Shown piece after piece: positions 1 to 8,955 of a DNA stretch of 64,000 nucleotides. The notes under the pieces are model-generated. The model was not told the DNA's origin, did no database searches, and worked only from the letters and a program-made list of their open reading frames with translations. How positions within the stretch are numbered: position 1 is the first letter of the stretch; every line of letters starts with the position of its first letter. Source of the DNA: Thraustochytrium sp. TN22 (Eukaryota; Sar; Bigyra; Thraustochytrida; Thraustochytriidae); assembly GCA_013306675.1 (NCBI GenBank), contig JABLUY010000005.1, positions 132,416 through 196,415 on the forward strand, given 5' to 3'. The position numbers and the translations under genes were made by a program.

Positions 1-113
1 TTGCCATCCCTTTGTGGGTGGTACATTTGCGCCGCAGATTGGTCGCATTCTTGATTGCTTACAATGCGCGTGCATGCTCGACCGGCCTGCTCGCTCGTGC
101 CTGCTCTCAATCT
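1..113. other. Window edge, 3' flank of the cNMP/RGS gene
   Basis: 113 bases beyond the minus-strand stop of the first gene. No feature is recognised; the poly(A) site of that gene is presumably here or outside the window. Confidence 0.4.
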
Positions 114-2285
114 TCACTCCTCCTTGATCGTGTCGCCGCCGAACTGAGCCACCTTGGAGAGGTTGGAGAGGTCGTTGCAAGAGTCACCCCCCTTGTCAAG
201 GCCGAGCATCTCAGCGCGCGTCGTGTCGGCTTCGTTGATGCGCAGGTCCTTGGTGGAGTAGCACCTGACGGTGTCGAGGAACTCCTTGAAGAGGTTCGTC
301 TTCTTGAAGCGAGCGAAGTTGTCGCGTTTCATGAGATTGTAGACCTCGTCAAAGGCCTCGTCAAAGAGCTCGGGGCCCTCCGGAGCGTCCAAGACCTTCT
401 GGGCCATGACCGAAGAGATGTTGACCTGATGCTCGGCCTGCTCGCCGATGAACTTGCGCTTGATGTCTGCCGCGGAGAGCGCCCCCACTGCGTTTTCTCG
501 GAAGGCAAGCACGGCGAAGTAAAAGTCGAGGTGCTCGGCGGTGAACTCAGACTCGATGTGCTGGCGAAAGAGGTCAAGGCCCAGCGGGTGGCGCAGAATG
601 TGGCTGAGCTGGACCTCCTTGGGACCCAGGAAGCGGATCTCGAACTCGGCGCGCGCGTTGTGTGAGTCGGAAAAGAAGGAGTCAAAGCCAGCCTTGTCAA
701 TGCTCAGCACCACGCTCGTTTTCATGGCCTGCACTGTGGCGACATGCGGGCGGCCCGTGATGAGGCTAATCTCGCCAAAATACGATCCCTCCGAGAGCCG
801 CACCATCACCCTCTTGGCGCGCGACACGCTCACCTCGCCGTGAATCAGGATACGAAACTTGCCAGAATGCGTGCCCTCCTCGATGATGACGTCGCCCGAG
901 GAGAACTGCTCGATCGTGCAGAGCTTGGCAAGAGTGAGAAGCTTGCTCTTGGAGATGCCAGCGAAGAATGGCAGCCGAAACGCGTACAGCTTGTGCACCA
1001 TGCGCTCCTTGGCGTGCAGGTCGAACGCCTTCATGACGGCTGGCGTCACCTTGAGGACGTTGTGGAACTCATCGCCGCGGATCTTGGCCAAGAGGCATTT
1101 GGTGTCCGCATGCACCGTGGCTGTCCGCGGCATCTTGGTCATGACCGCCAGCTCGCCAAAGAAGGCGCCGGCCGAGATGTTGCCCAGCAACACGCGGTCG
1201 GAATCTGGGACCATGAGGCTCGAGCCCTTGCGCAGCAGCCGCATCGAAGGCGCCGGTTTTAAAAGGGGAGCCTTCTTGGCCGAAGCCATGTTGGGCATCG
1301 TCTTGACTTGCTCCGTCGAGACCGCTGAGCCGAGCGAGAAGGCACGCGGCACCGCGTCTTCTCCAGAATTCTCTTTCGAGGTCTCCGTCTCGCCTTCTCC
1401 AGTGCTCGCAGGATCCGCCGCATCCTTGGATTCTGCTGCCTCCTCGCTGTCGCCATCCTCAACCACAGGCTCCACGGGCTCGAGCTCAGCCAGACTGGAG
1501 GCATTCCTGTTCACCACCTGCTCCGCGCTGCCCAAAGGCATGGGGGCCACGTGAACGTTGGCCGTCGCGCGCAGGTCGCCCGCCAGCACAAGGTAAAAGT
1601 TCGTGTCGGTGTCACCCTCCTTGAGCACTTCCGCGCCCTCGTCAAAGGCCTCGAAGACGAACATTTCAGCCAGCGAGGTGAGCTTGGCCGGCGCCAGGGC
1701 CTGCAGGAACGGTACGGCCTTGAGCAGCACGCGAATGTCAGTTGACAGCACTGTCTGCAGGAGGCCGGCACTGGCAGCGCCCGGGCTCTTCAGATATGCG
1801 TCCATCGCCTTGGCGTCGAGCCGGAGAATCTTGGTCGGCACCAGCGCGCGGACAGTCGTGAAGTCGAACGCCTCGACAACCTTGGCCACGGATCCTGCGG
1901 CCCTACTGCGTTCGGCAGCCTCGACGCTCGTTTCCATGTTCAGGCGCTTGAACGAACCACGCCCATGCACAAGCTCACGCGACGGCCGGCTGAAGAAGTC
2001 GCCCGGCCCCTTGACGCAAAGTCTCTCCGCAACATGGCCCTTCTTATTCGTCTTCTTGTCTGTGTTGTCGTTGGGCACGAGTGTCGACACAGTCAGCTCG
2101 CCCTCGATGACCACCACCATGGCTTGCTGCTTCAGCACGGCGCCCTCCGCCAGGTTCTCGAACTTGAAGTACCTGGCGATTCCATTGAGCTGCTCATCCT
2201 CGAACAGCACGAAAAACGGCGTCTTGCGCAGCGCATCCACCTTGACGTCGGTGTCGTCCAGCCATCGGCTCACGCCTCCGCCCAT
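114..2285 (-). CDS. Triple cyclic-nucleotide-binding domain protein with C-terminal RGS domain
   Basis: The 723-residue protein looks like a membrane-attached adaptor between cyclic-nucleotide and heterotrimeric G-protein signalling. It starts MGGGVS, an N-myristoylation-type signal (Gly2, Ser6). Three cNMP-binding-type beta-barrels follow. The first (about 20-180) is degenerate and has no FGE box. The second (about 185-415) is split by an acidic low-complexity insert (about 255-350) and keeps FGE at 376-378 and Arg387 in PRTATV, the residues that hold the cyclic phosphate in PKA regulatory subunits. The third (about 430-545) keeps FGE at 503-505 but has His514 where that Arg should be. An RGS domain (about 556-675) ends the fold; this family speeds GTP hydrolysis by G-alpha. 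No intron is apparent. The only good ATG is used. It is head-to-head with the calpain gene. Domain calls are firm; ligand and partner are inferred. Confidence 0.85.
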   Translation of the reverse strand: MGGGVSRWLDDTDVKVDALRKTPFFVLFEDEQLNGIARYFKFENLAEGAVLKQQAMVVVIEGELTVSTLVPNDNTDKKTNKKGHVAERLCVKGPGDFFSRPSRELVHGRGSFKRLNMETSVEAAERSRAAGSVAKVVEAFDFTTVRALVPTKILRLDAKAMDAYLKSPGAASAGLLQTVLSTDIRVLLKAVPFLQALAPAKLTSLAEMFVFEAFDEGAEVLKEGDTDTNFYLVLAGDLRATANVHVAPMPLGSAEQVVNRNASSLAELEPVEPVVEDGDSEEAAESKDAADPASTGEGETETSKENSGEDAVPRAFSLGSAVSTEQVKTMPNMASAKKAPLLKPAPSMRLLRKGSSLMVPDSDRVLLGNISAGAFFGELAVMTKMPRTATVHADTKCLLAKIRGDEFHNVLKVTPAVMKAFDLHAKERMVHKLYAFRLPFFAGISKSKLLTLAKLCTIEQFSSGDVIIEEGTHSGKFRILIHGEVSVSRAKRVMVRLSEGSYFGEISLITGRPHVATVQAMKTSVVLSIDKAGFDSFFSDSHNARAEFEIRFLGPKEVQLSHILRHPLGLDLFRQHIESEFTAEHLDFYFAVLAFRENAVGALSAADIKRKFIGEQAEHQVNISSVMAQKVLDAPEGPELFDEAFDEVYNLMKRDNFARFKKTNLFKEFLDTVRCYSTKDLRINEADTTRAEMLGLDKGGDSCNDLSNLSKVAQFGGDTIKEE

Positions 2286-3339
2286 GCTGCCACGCCTTCT
2301 CTACGCCACGCCGCCGCAGGTCCTTTTCCTCGAGGCTCGCGCCAAAGCGAGTTCACTTGCCTGCAGCTCCTGCATCCAGTTAGCTGGTCGCGCCTGGCTC
2401 GCGCCGCATCGCGCGCCTTGCAGGGCAGCCACTAGGAGTCCGGCCTTAGCTCACCTGGCTGGCGAACGGAACAACCCGCCACCCCTACTGCTCGCCCGCA
2501 GCCACGCTGCAAACCCATCGTGAATCAGTCGCCCGATTCTAGCACATTACAGATCGCTGGCCAGCTAGGCTCGCTCCCTGTTGAGGAGTAGAGCTCTCCA
2601 GCTAGCTAGCGCCCAACGCATGTCTTGACGCGAAACGGCCCTGTTGGTCTCGCACGTGAGTTTGCTTCAAACCCGAGACAGGACTGCGCGGAGAGCCGAC
2701 TCAAGAGTGTGCATTGACTGCGCGAGGGATTTATAAACTCCTGCCTCTTCGCAGCCCCACGCGCGCGCTCATTGACAGTGAGTTCGGGCACGCTCCCCTT
2801 GATGAGCTCGCCACGGCGGCAGCGGTACCAGCTAGCTACTAGTAGTAGCTCTTAGAGAGCGGGTGCCGCTGTGCAGTGAAACGGTGTGCACCATTGGCTC
2901 GCCTGGCGGCGGCAGGCGTTTTTTGTTAGCGGCTAGTAGGCGTACAATCACGCCGCACTGCAGTGGCCCGGTCATGGCTTACTAAAGAGGCTACGCCGCG
3001 CCGCGGGGCCGGGCCGCACGAGAATGAGAACGAGGATGAGAACATCATTCTGAGGCATTATGAGGCATTTGCCAGCTAGCATAGCACACACCTTGCACGA
3101 TGCTGCCTCACGGGACCGCCGCGCCAGACCATTGGCCGCTGCGGATGGAGGTTCGAGCCTTGCGTCCATCCGAGTCCGCGCTGGGCGGGCGCACGGTCAT
3201 CCTGGACATCTGCTGGAGCTTGGCAAGCCGGAGACGGCGTGCAGGCAGGCAAGCTGGCAGGGCAGAGTCACAATCAAGCCAGGCAAGGCAGATCGAGACA
3301 GACGAGCGGACGACAGGCAGGCACAGGCAGGCTTGGACC
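2286..3339. promoter_or_regulatory. Shared upstream region of the cNMP/RGS and calpain genes
   Basis: About 1 kb separates two divergent start codons, so it should hold both promoters and 5' leaders. No convincing gene is seen. It contains AGCTAGCTA-type motifs near 2600 and 2830, a GCACTGCAGTGG motif near 2958, and CCGAGTCCG at 3170-3178, about 160 bases before the calpain start. An in-frame ATG at 3100 exists, but the stretch it would add is low-complexity and Arg-rich. Confidence 0.5.
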
Positions 3340-5436
3340 ATGGGCGCCGGGGCGAGCACGACATCGTGTGGGGGAGACGCTCATGATGCAATGCTCAGGC
3401 AGCAACTCGCGGCGCCGCTGGACGCGTCGGACGTCAAGTCGATGCTCAACGGGCGCCGCCAGCTGGAGGATTTGCGCTTCATGATGGCTCGCTTCAACAT
3501 GCACCACGTAGCTCGGGAGCGTCTGGACCTGGCCAACAGTTCCATCTCGCTCGAGTCTGAGGTTCTTGTCCCCGTGCCCGGCGCTGTGACGCACGAGTCC
3601 CAGCCGCTCGCGCGCGACCTTCGGCATGGACTGGCGCGCCTGGGCGTGGACATGGCCGAGTTCATCGAGAAGAAGCTCGGGCTTCTCAACAGCGACGAAG
3701 CATTCGAGGATCAGGACTTCCCGCCCACCAAGGAGAGCATGTGCAAAGACTTTACGGCGCCCGAGGTGGCCGGCGCAGGTTGGGAGCGCCTCTCATGGCG
3801 CCGCCTGCTCGATCATCACTCGCTCTTTGGTCCCAACGATGCCATTGCCCCGCAGGATGTAATGCAGGGCGCCCTGGGCGACTGCTACCTGCTCAGCTCG
3901 ATGAGCTGCTTGGCCGAGTACCCGAGCCGCATCCGCAAGCTCTTCGTCACGAACGGCTTGCCCAAGGGCTGCGTTGGCGTCCGTCTCTGTCTGCACGGCG
4001 CCTGGCAGACTATTGTCGTGGACGACCATGCGCCGTACGACGACGCCAACGCGGAGTTCGCCTTTGCGCACCCGCAGCGGGGCAGCAATGCCGGCGTATG
4101 GAGCTGCGTCGTGGAGAAGGCTTGGGCCAAGGCGTGCGGGAGCTATGCGCATATTATTGGTGGCGACGCCGGCAACGCGCTGGAGATGCTCACCGGTTGC
4201 TACACGGAGCGCTACGACACGGAAGACGCTGTTTCCGTGTGGGAGGCCATGGTCAAGGCGGAGCGCAATCACTTTGTGATGACTGCCACCATCTATGACC
4301 GGCCCGGCGACCTGCAGTCCACCGTCGGCCTCGTTGAAATGCACGCCTACGCGGTGCTTGGGGTGCACACCGTCGCGCTCAGCACGGGCCGCTCCGTGAA
4401 GCTGGTTCGAATCCGCAACCCGTGGGGCAACTTCGAGTGGCGCGGCGACTGGAACGACGCCTCGCCGCTTTGGACCGAGAGCCTCAAGGCGCAGGTCGGC
4501 TGGACCAACGAAAACGACGGCATCTTCTTCATGGACCTGCACGATTTCGTCAAGACTTTTTCCGCCGTCCACATTTGCTGCATTCGCGAGGGCGACATGC
4601 GAGTCAACACGGTACCGACGCCCTTTTGCATGCCGAGCGGCTCGCCTGCGGCCCAGGACGCCTCCCACGGCGTCCTGCTGGCTTCGCGCCGCTCATGCTT
4701 CCGCCTGAGCGTAATCGCTCCCGGCGCCTACACGCTGGGCGTGCATCAGCCTGAGCGTCGCGTGGAGACAGCGCAATCCAACGGGTCCGATGCCGCTGAG
4801 AAGGAGGGCGATTACGCTGCGGTGCGCATGTGGATCGTTCGCCTGGGCGACGCCCCGGCCAATGTCGCCTCCAGCCCGTACATGATCTCTCGCGATGTCT
4901 ATGTGCACGACGCGCAGCTCGAGCCGGGCGAGTACTTTGTCTTCGTCATGGCCGCTGAAATGCGCCCGGACTCGAAGCCCACCTTCACGCTCAGCGCTAG
5001 CGGGCCAGCCGAGGCTATGCTCGCGCCGCTGCACACCGGTGAGCACCAGCACAGCCCTTCGCGCGAAGAGTGGCGCCACGTGAGCGACGTCATGACAAAG
5101 GCGTACCAGTCTTGGACGCTGCAGGATGGCAAGCAGTCCACGCTTGCGCAATTTCAGGAGCCCGGCATCGGCCTCTACACGTGGTCCACCTCTCTCGATG
5201 GTATTGTTTGTCTACTCTACCAGAATCACGGCTCCAAGACTCTCCGTGAGACGGTCACATTTTCGCTCAACAACCTCGCGGTCGTGCGCACGTCCGCGTC
5301 AGGCGTCGAGATCGATGGTGCGCAGACGGCCAACGTGGACATCGGGCCTGGCGAGGAGGCCTTTATCCTGCTCGAGCAGGTTGACCCGGGCGCCTCCTTC
5401 TCCTACTCCTACTCGCGCAGCATTGAGCTCAGCTAA
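3340..5436 (+). CDS. Calpain-family cysteine protease (papain-like, C2 clan)
   Basis: The predicted 698-residue product is a calcium-type intracellular cysteine protease. The catalytic core shows the triad: Cys182 in QGALGDCYLLSS, His335 in EMHAYAVLG and Asn360 in RIRNPWGNFEW, spaced as in known calpains. The C-terminal half has beta-rich regions like calpain domain III (about 430-590) and a further beta-sandwich (about 590-690). No penta-EF-hand is visible, so it is a non-classical calpain. I chose the ATG at 3340 because it gives MGAGAS, an N-myristoylation signal. The frame is open to an earlier ATG at 3100, which would add 80 low-complexity residues and hide that signal. It is divergent from the cNMP/RGS gene, which also begins with a myristoylation motif. 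The substrate is unknown. Confidence 0.88.
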   Translation: MGAGASTTSCGGDAHDAMLRQQLAAPLDASDVKSMLNGRRQLEDLRFMMARFNMHHVARERLDLANSSISLESEVLVPVPGAVTHESQPLARDLRHGLARLGVDMAEFIEKKLGLLNSDEAFEDQDFPPTKESMCKDFTAPEVAGAGWERLSWRRLLDHHSLFGPNDAIAPQDVMQGALGDCYLLSSMSCLAEYPSRIRKLFVTNGLPKGCVGVRLCLHGAWQTIVVDDHAPYDDANAEFAFAHPQRGSNAGVWSCVVEKAWAKACGSYAHIIGGDAGNALEMLTGCYTERYDTEDAVSVWEAMVKAERNHFVMTATIYDRPGDLQSTVGLVEMHAYAVLGVHTVALSTGRSVKLVRIRNPWGNFEWRGDWNDASPLWTESLKAQVGWTNENDGIFFMDLHDFVKTFSAVHICCIREGDMRVNTVPTPFCMPSGSPAAQDASHGVLLASRRSCFRLSVIAPGAYTLGVHQPERRVETAQSNGSDAAEKEGDYAAVRMWIVRLGDAPANVASSPYMISRDVYVHDAQLEPGEYFVFVMAAEMRPDSKPTFTLSASGPAEAMLAPLHTGEHQHSPSREEWRHVSDVMTKAYQSWTLQDGKQSTLAQFQEPGIGLYTWSTSLDGIVCLLYQNHGSKTLRETVTFSLNNLAVVRTSASGVEIDGAQTANVDIGPGEEAFILLEQVDPGASFSYSYSRSIELS

Positions 5437-5573
5437 AGCGACGCAACACAAAATGAAGAAATCATACTGGCTGGTGATCGGTACGGGTACCACCGCCAGA
5501 GTACGACAAAATTGGGCTAGCTAGCTAGGCTCGGCGCGCAGCCGTGGCGGTCACCGGCGCAGCTCTAAAAGGA

Positions 5574-5579
5574 AATAAA
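5574..5579 (+). terminator. Candidate poly(A) signal for the calpain gene
   Basis: AATAAA lies 138 bases after the calpain stop, in the 177-base gap before the converging dehydratase gene. Placement fits a polyadenylation signal, but many protists do not depend on this hexamer, so this is tentative. Confidence 0.35.
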
Positions 5580-5613
5580 CCAGGATGAGCCATGATTGTG
5601 GTGGTGGTAGTGG

Positions 5614-8463
5614 TCAAACGCTCACCCCCAGCTTGCCACGGGTGATTTGAAAACTTGTCGAGCCTGGCTCAGGAAGTGGGCCACGCGCCAGGACGGAGGC
5701 CAGTTGCTCCGCGAGAAGATCACTCAAAATGGACGAATCACGGGCTTGGACGAGCTGCACGAGCGGCACAAAGGGGTGTGCCGGGAGTGCGCGCTCGTAG
5801 GTGCTCACGACGACGTCGCAACCTGAACTCGCCAAGCCCACGAGAACCTCCATGGGCTCCTCGGTAGGCGAGGACATGCAGAAGATATCGCCCGCGGCGC
5901 CACGGTCCATGAGCGCCTCGCCAAAGGCGAGCTGTGCGCTCCAGCCGTTCGCCTCGGCTGCCGCTGGAGCCGCCAGCGGGACCAGGTCGGCAAGCGCAGC
6001 CAGCAGGTCAGGCAACTCTTCCATGGGCGCCGCGAAGACCGTCGCGACGCCGAGGTCCCCGGCAAGGACTTGAAGATGCGCCGCGAGGCCCGCACGGTCT
6101 CTCGCCGGGGCCAGGAGACCGACCCGCAGCGGGCGCGGGGCGGCCGCCGGGGTCACGGCGCTGGTGCACTCCAGTGCTCGGAGACACTTGGCCGTGACGG
6201 CCTCCACGCCGCCATCGAGTTGCACGGAGGCCAGCATGAGTTTAACAGCGGTCTGCGCGCCGAGCTGCTCGACGGCATCGCGCATGCGGCGATTGTGATT
6301 GATCTCGCATCCATGCTCCAAGAGCACCGCCCGGTTCACGTGCGGATGCGCAACGTGGCCAACGAGCACGCGCTCCAGCACGGCTTGACCAAGGTCGCCG
6401 GGTGACCCGTAGTTGGCGCCGCAGCCCTCCGAGTGCGGAAGCGCGGCCGCTCGCGCGCCGGCGGCCGTGAGGCGCTGCGCGATGCTCACGGCGACTTCGC
6501 TGGAGCAGAGGCTGGTTGGCACAATGAGGGTGGTGTCTGCGCCCTGCGGAGGCGTCAGCGCCGCGAACGCCAGCGCGCTCTTCTCGGACGTCTGTGCGCG
6601 CTCCGAAGGCCCGGCGACGCGCAGGGGCTCGGCGGCGAGCCGCACAGGATGCAAGGCGTACTTGGCGCAAAACTCGTCGAGCGAGGCGGCGGACGTGTGG
6701 GTCCAGTCGCGCCAGAGCGAGACCTGCGACTGGCCCGTGCGCTCGCCGCAGGTTCTGACACCTTCGGCAACGCGCAGCATGCGCTCCGAGAGACGGGCGG
6801 CCAGCGCGTCCATGCGCATGCCCGGACGGCACAACTCGCCCGCGTCAAAGTCCATGTCACGGCGCAAAAGTTCGAAGCGCCGCGAGGTCGTAATGACCTT
6901 GATTGTCGGCACGAAGGGGAAGTTGGTGACGGACCCGTTTCCGGTGGTGAAGAAGACCAGGTTGCAGCCCGAGGCGACCTGACCCGCCACGGACTCGAGG
7001 TCATTGCCGGGCGAGTCCATGAAGCAATAGCCCGGGACCCGCATCGGCGCCGCGTAGTCCAGCACGTCCGCCAAGCAGGTGTCGGGCGCCTTCTTCGTCG
7101 CAGCACCAAGGCTCTTGATGGCAATATTGTACAGGCCACGCATAAGGTTGCCGTTGGACGGATTGGCCTCGGGCGACACGCCGTGGTTGGCGAGCAGCTG
7201 CTTCATACGGTTGCTGACGCGAACAAAGCGCTCCGCCACCGCCGGCTCGCGCACGTGTCGTAGCACGTAGCTCTCCGCGCCAAGCAGTTCGTCCGTCTCG
7301 GCCAAGAGCGCGCTGCCGCCCCGCTGCACGAGATCGCGCGCCACGGCACCTATGAGCGGGTTCGCAGTAATACCGCTGAAAGCATCGGACCCGCCGCATT
7401 GGAGCGCAATTTTCATTCCCGCCATCGGGCATGACGTGCGTTCGCAGTTGCCCGCAAGGGTGAGCGCAGCAGGCCAGACGGTCTCGCGCAGTGCGGCGGC
7501 GGCGCGTCCCAGGTCCGCGTCGGCGTCGCGCCCTTCGCAGTCGAGGAATACGTGCGGAGTGGCGACCAAGCGCCGCTGCATGTCCTCGTCGCTCTCCATG
7601 TAGTCGCGAAGATCTGCCGCCGTAAGGTGCGCGGGCGCTGGCACGCCGAGCACGAGGACGCCGGCCACGTTCGGATGCACGACGAAGCCGGCCAGAGCAC
7701 GGCGCACGAGATCGCGGTTGTTGCCGCAGCCCGTCTCGGTGTGCGCCACCGGCACGACCCCGTCAACCCCGGGCGCGGTCAGGTCCTGCGCCCGGGTCGC
7801 GAGGCGCCGCGCGAGAGCGCCTGCCTCGTTGCTCACGCCGAGCACCACGACGAAGTTGCGTGTCCCGACGCCGCGGCGGCCGCCGCGCGTGAAGCCTTGG
7901 AAGCTCGCCTCGGGGCTTTTGCGCGGGTCGCGCGCCCCCGTTGTCACTTTCGGCGTTGCGCTGCGCAAGTTGTCCAGGGAGAAGGGCTGCACGTAGTCCT
8001 CGAAGTTGGCGTCGGCGGGCAGGCCACCCTGGATACCGCGCTCTGCGAGCGCGCGCAGCACGCGGGCGTTGCAGACGTAGTCCCCGGGCTCAATGGCACG
8101 CAGGGCGCGCCCGAAGGGCTGGCCCCAGGATAGGAGGAAGTCGCCGATCGGAATGGGACGGACGGCAAGGCGATGGCCCTCGAGTACAGCGCTCGCGAGC
8201 CGCACAGGATCCTTCGCCGGGTCCAGGCGCACGCGAAGTCCGCACGGAAGGTCCCTGACGGCGATGGCCACGTTATCTGCCGCCTCGTCGGCGCGCAGCG
8301 CCACCTGCTGGAGGTCGACGGCGAGATGCAAGCGCGCCCAGGTCTCAAGGTCAACGGCATCGCCGGAGCCTTCGCCGGCTGCCTGGCGCGCAGCGCCCGG
8401 CGGGCTCCCTCGCGTGCTGCTGCCAACGTCGGCGCGACCATCCGCCTCGTAGGCGAGGTCCAT
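5614..8463 (-). CDS. Altronate/galactarate dehydratase (UxaA/GarD) family protein with an extra C-terminal repeat
   Basis: The 949-residue protein belongs to the UxaA family, which removes water from sugar acids such as altronate or galactarate in hexuronate breakdown. The N-terminal part (about 40-125) resembles the SAF domain. The central catalytic region carries TETGCGNNRD (about 243), a later CERTSCPMAG box and SPGNDLESVAGQVASGC (about 485-505), typical of the family's metal-dependent core. Bacterial members are about 500 residues. This one continues with a second, diverged half (about 650-900) repeating the same layout: a SEGCGANYG box near 678 followed by LVGHVAHPHV, echoing AGFVVHPNV in the first half. 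It has no introns and no obvious targeting peptide. It converges on the calpain gene. The exact substrate cannot be read from sequence. Confidence 0.8.
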   Translation of the reverse strand: MDLAYEADGRADVGSSTRGSPPGAARQAAGEGSGDAVDLETWARLHLAVDLQQVALRADEAADNVAIAVRDLPCGLRVRLDPAKDPVRLASAVLEGHRLAVRPIPIGDFLLSWGQPFGRALRAIEPGDYVCNARVLRALAERGIQGGLPADANFEDYVQPFSLDNLRSATPKVTTGARDPRKSPEASFQGFTRGGRRGVGTRNFVVVLGVSNEAGALARRLATRAQDLTAPGVDGVVPVAHTETGCGNNRDLVRRALAGFVVHPNVAGVLVLGVPAPAHLTAADLRDYMESDEDMQRRLVATPHVFLDCEGRDADADLGRAAAALRETVWPAALTLAGNCERTSCPMAGMKIALQCGGSDAFSGITANPLIGAVARDLVQRGGSALLAETDELLGAESYVLRHVREPAVAERFVRVSNRMKQLLANHGVSPEANPSNGNLMRGLYNIAIKSLGAATKKAPDTCLADVLDYAAPMRVPGYCFMDSPGNDLESVAGQVASGCNLVFFTTGNGSVTNFPFVPTIKVITTSRRFELLRRDMDFDAGELCRPGMRMDALAARLSERMLRVAEGVRTCGERTGQSQVSLWRDWTHTSAASLDEFCAKYALHPVRLAAEPLRVAGPSERAQTSEKSALAFAALTPPQGADTTLIVPTSLCSSEVAVSIAQRLTAAGARAAALPHSEGCGANYGSPGDLGQAVLERVLVGHVAHPHVNRAVLLEHGCEINHNRRMRDAVEQLGAQTAVKLMLASVQLDGGVEAVTAKCLRALECTSAVTPAAAPRPLRVGLLAPARDRAGLAAHLQVLAGDLGVATVFAAPMEELPDLLAALADLVPLAAPAAAEANGWSAQLAFGEALMDRGAAGDIFCMSSPTEEPMEVLVGLASSGCDVVVSTYERALPAHPFVPLVQLVQARDSSILSDLLAEQLASVLARGPLPEPGSTSFQITRGKLGVSV

Positions 8464-8955
8464 CGTGCGCGTGCGCGCAAAGCGCGAACCGGCGGCCCGG
8501 CGCCGGTTCGTCCACGGTTTGCCTGGCGACTGACCGTGACTCGTCAGACACGCAACGTGGTGGTGGCGCGTGGTGGCGCCCCTTGCAGATACTCAAGAAG
8601 TACGAAGGGTGAACAAAGCAAAGCAAAGCGAGGCAAGAAAGAGCCAGGGATGTAGCACAGTTTCTGGTGCTGTTAGTTCATTTGGTGGAGCGATCGCCTC
8701 GTCGAAAGTTCATCGTTTCTTATTCGTCCTCTTCTCGTAGACATGCTTTTCCAAGCAGTGCGAACCGCCCTCGGCAGGGGCCCTCTCCTGCGCGGGGGCG
8801 AGCGGCACAACACACGCGTTGTTTGCAGAGCGCCTGGTGAGCGCGCAGTTCGCCATGTGAATGCGCGGTTTGCATTGCATTGCGATTCGCGAATTCGCGA
8901 ATGCGCTCTTGTTTTGTGAGTCCCCGCACCTCGTGATCCGCGCTGTTTGCGTCGC
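8464..8955. other. Intergenic gap, dehydratase promoter side
   Basis: About 490 bases between the start of the dehydratase gene and the stop of the TPR-TMEM33 gene, both on the minus strand. It should hold the 3' end of the latter and the promoter of the former. I see no gene or repeat in it. Confidence 0.5.

Noticed and set aside
3100-3339. N-terminal 80-residue extension of the calpain from the upstream ATG
   Set aside because: The extension is Arg/Gln-rich low complexity and would bury the MGAGAS myristoylation start; transcript data could overturn this.
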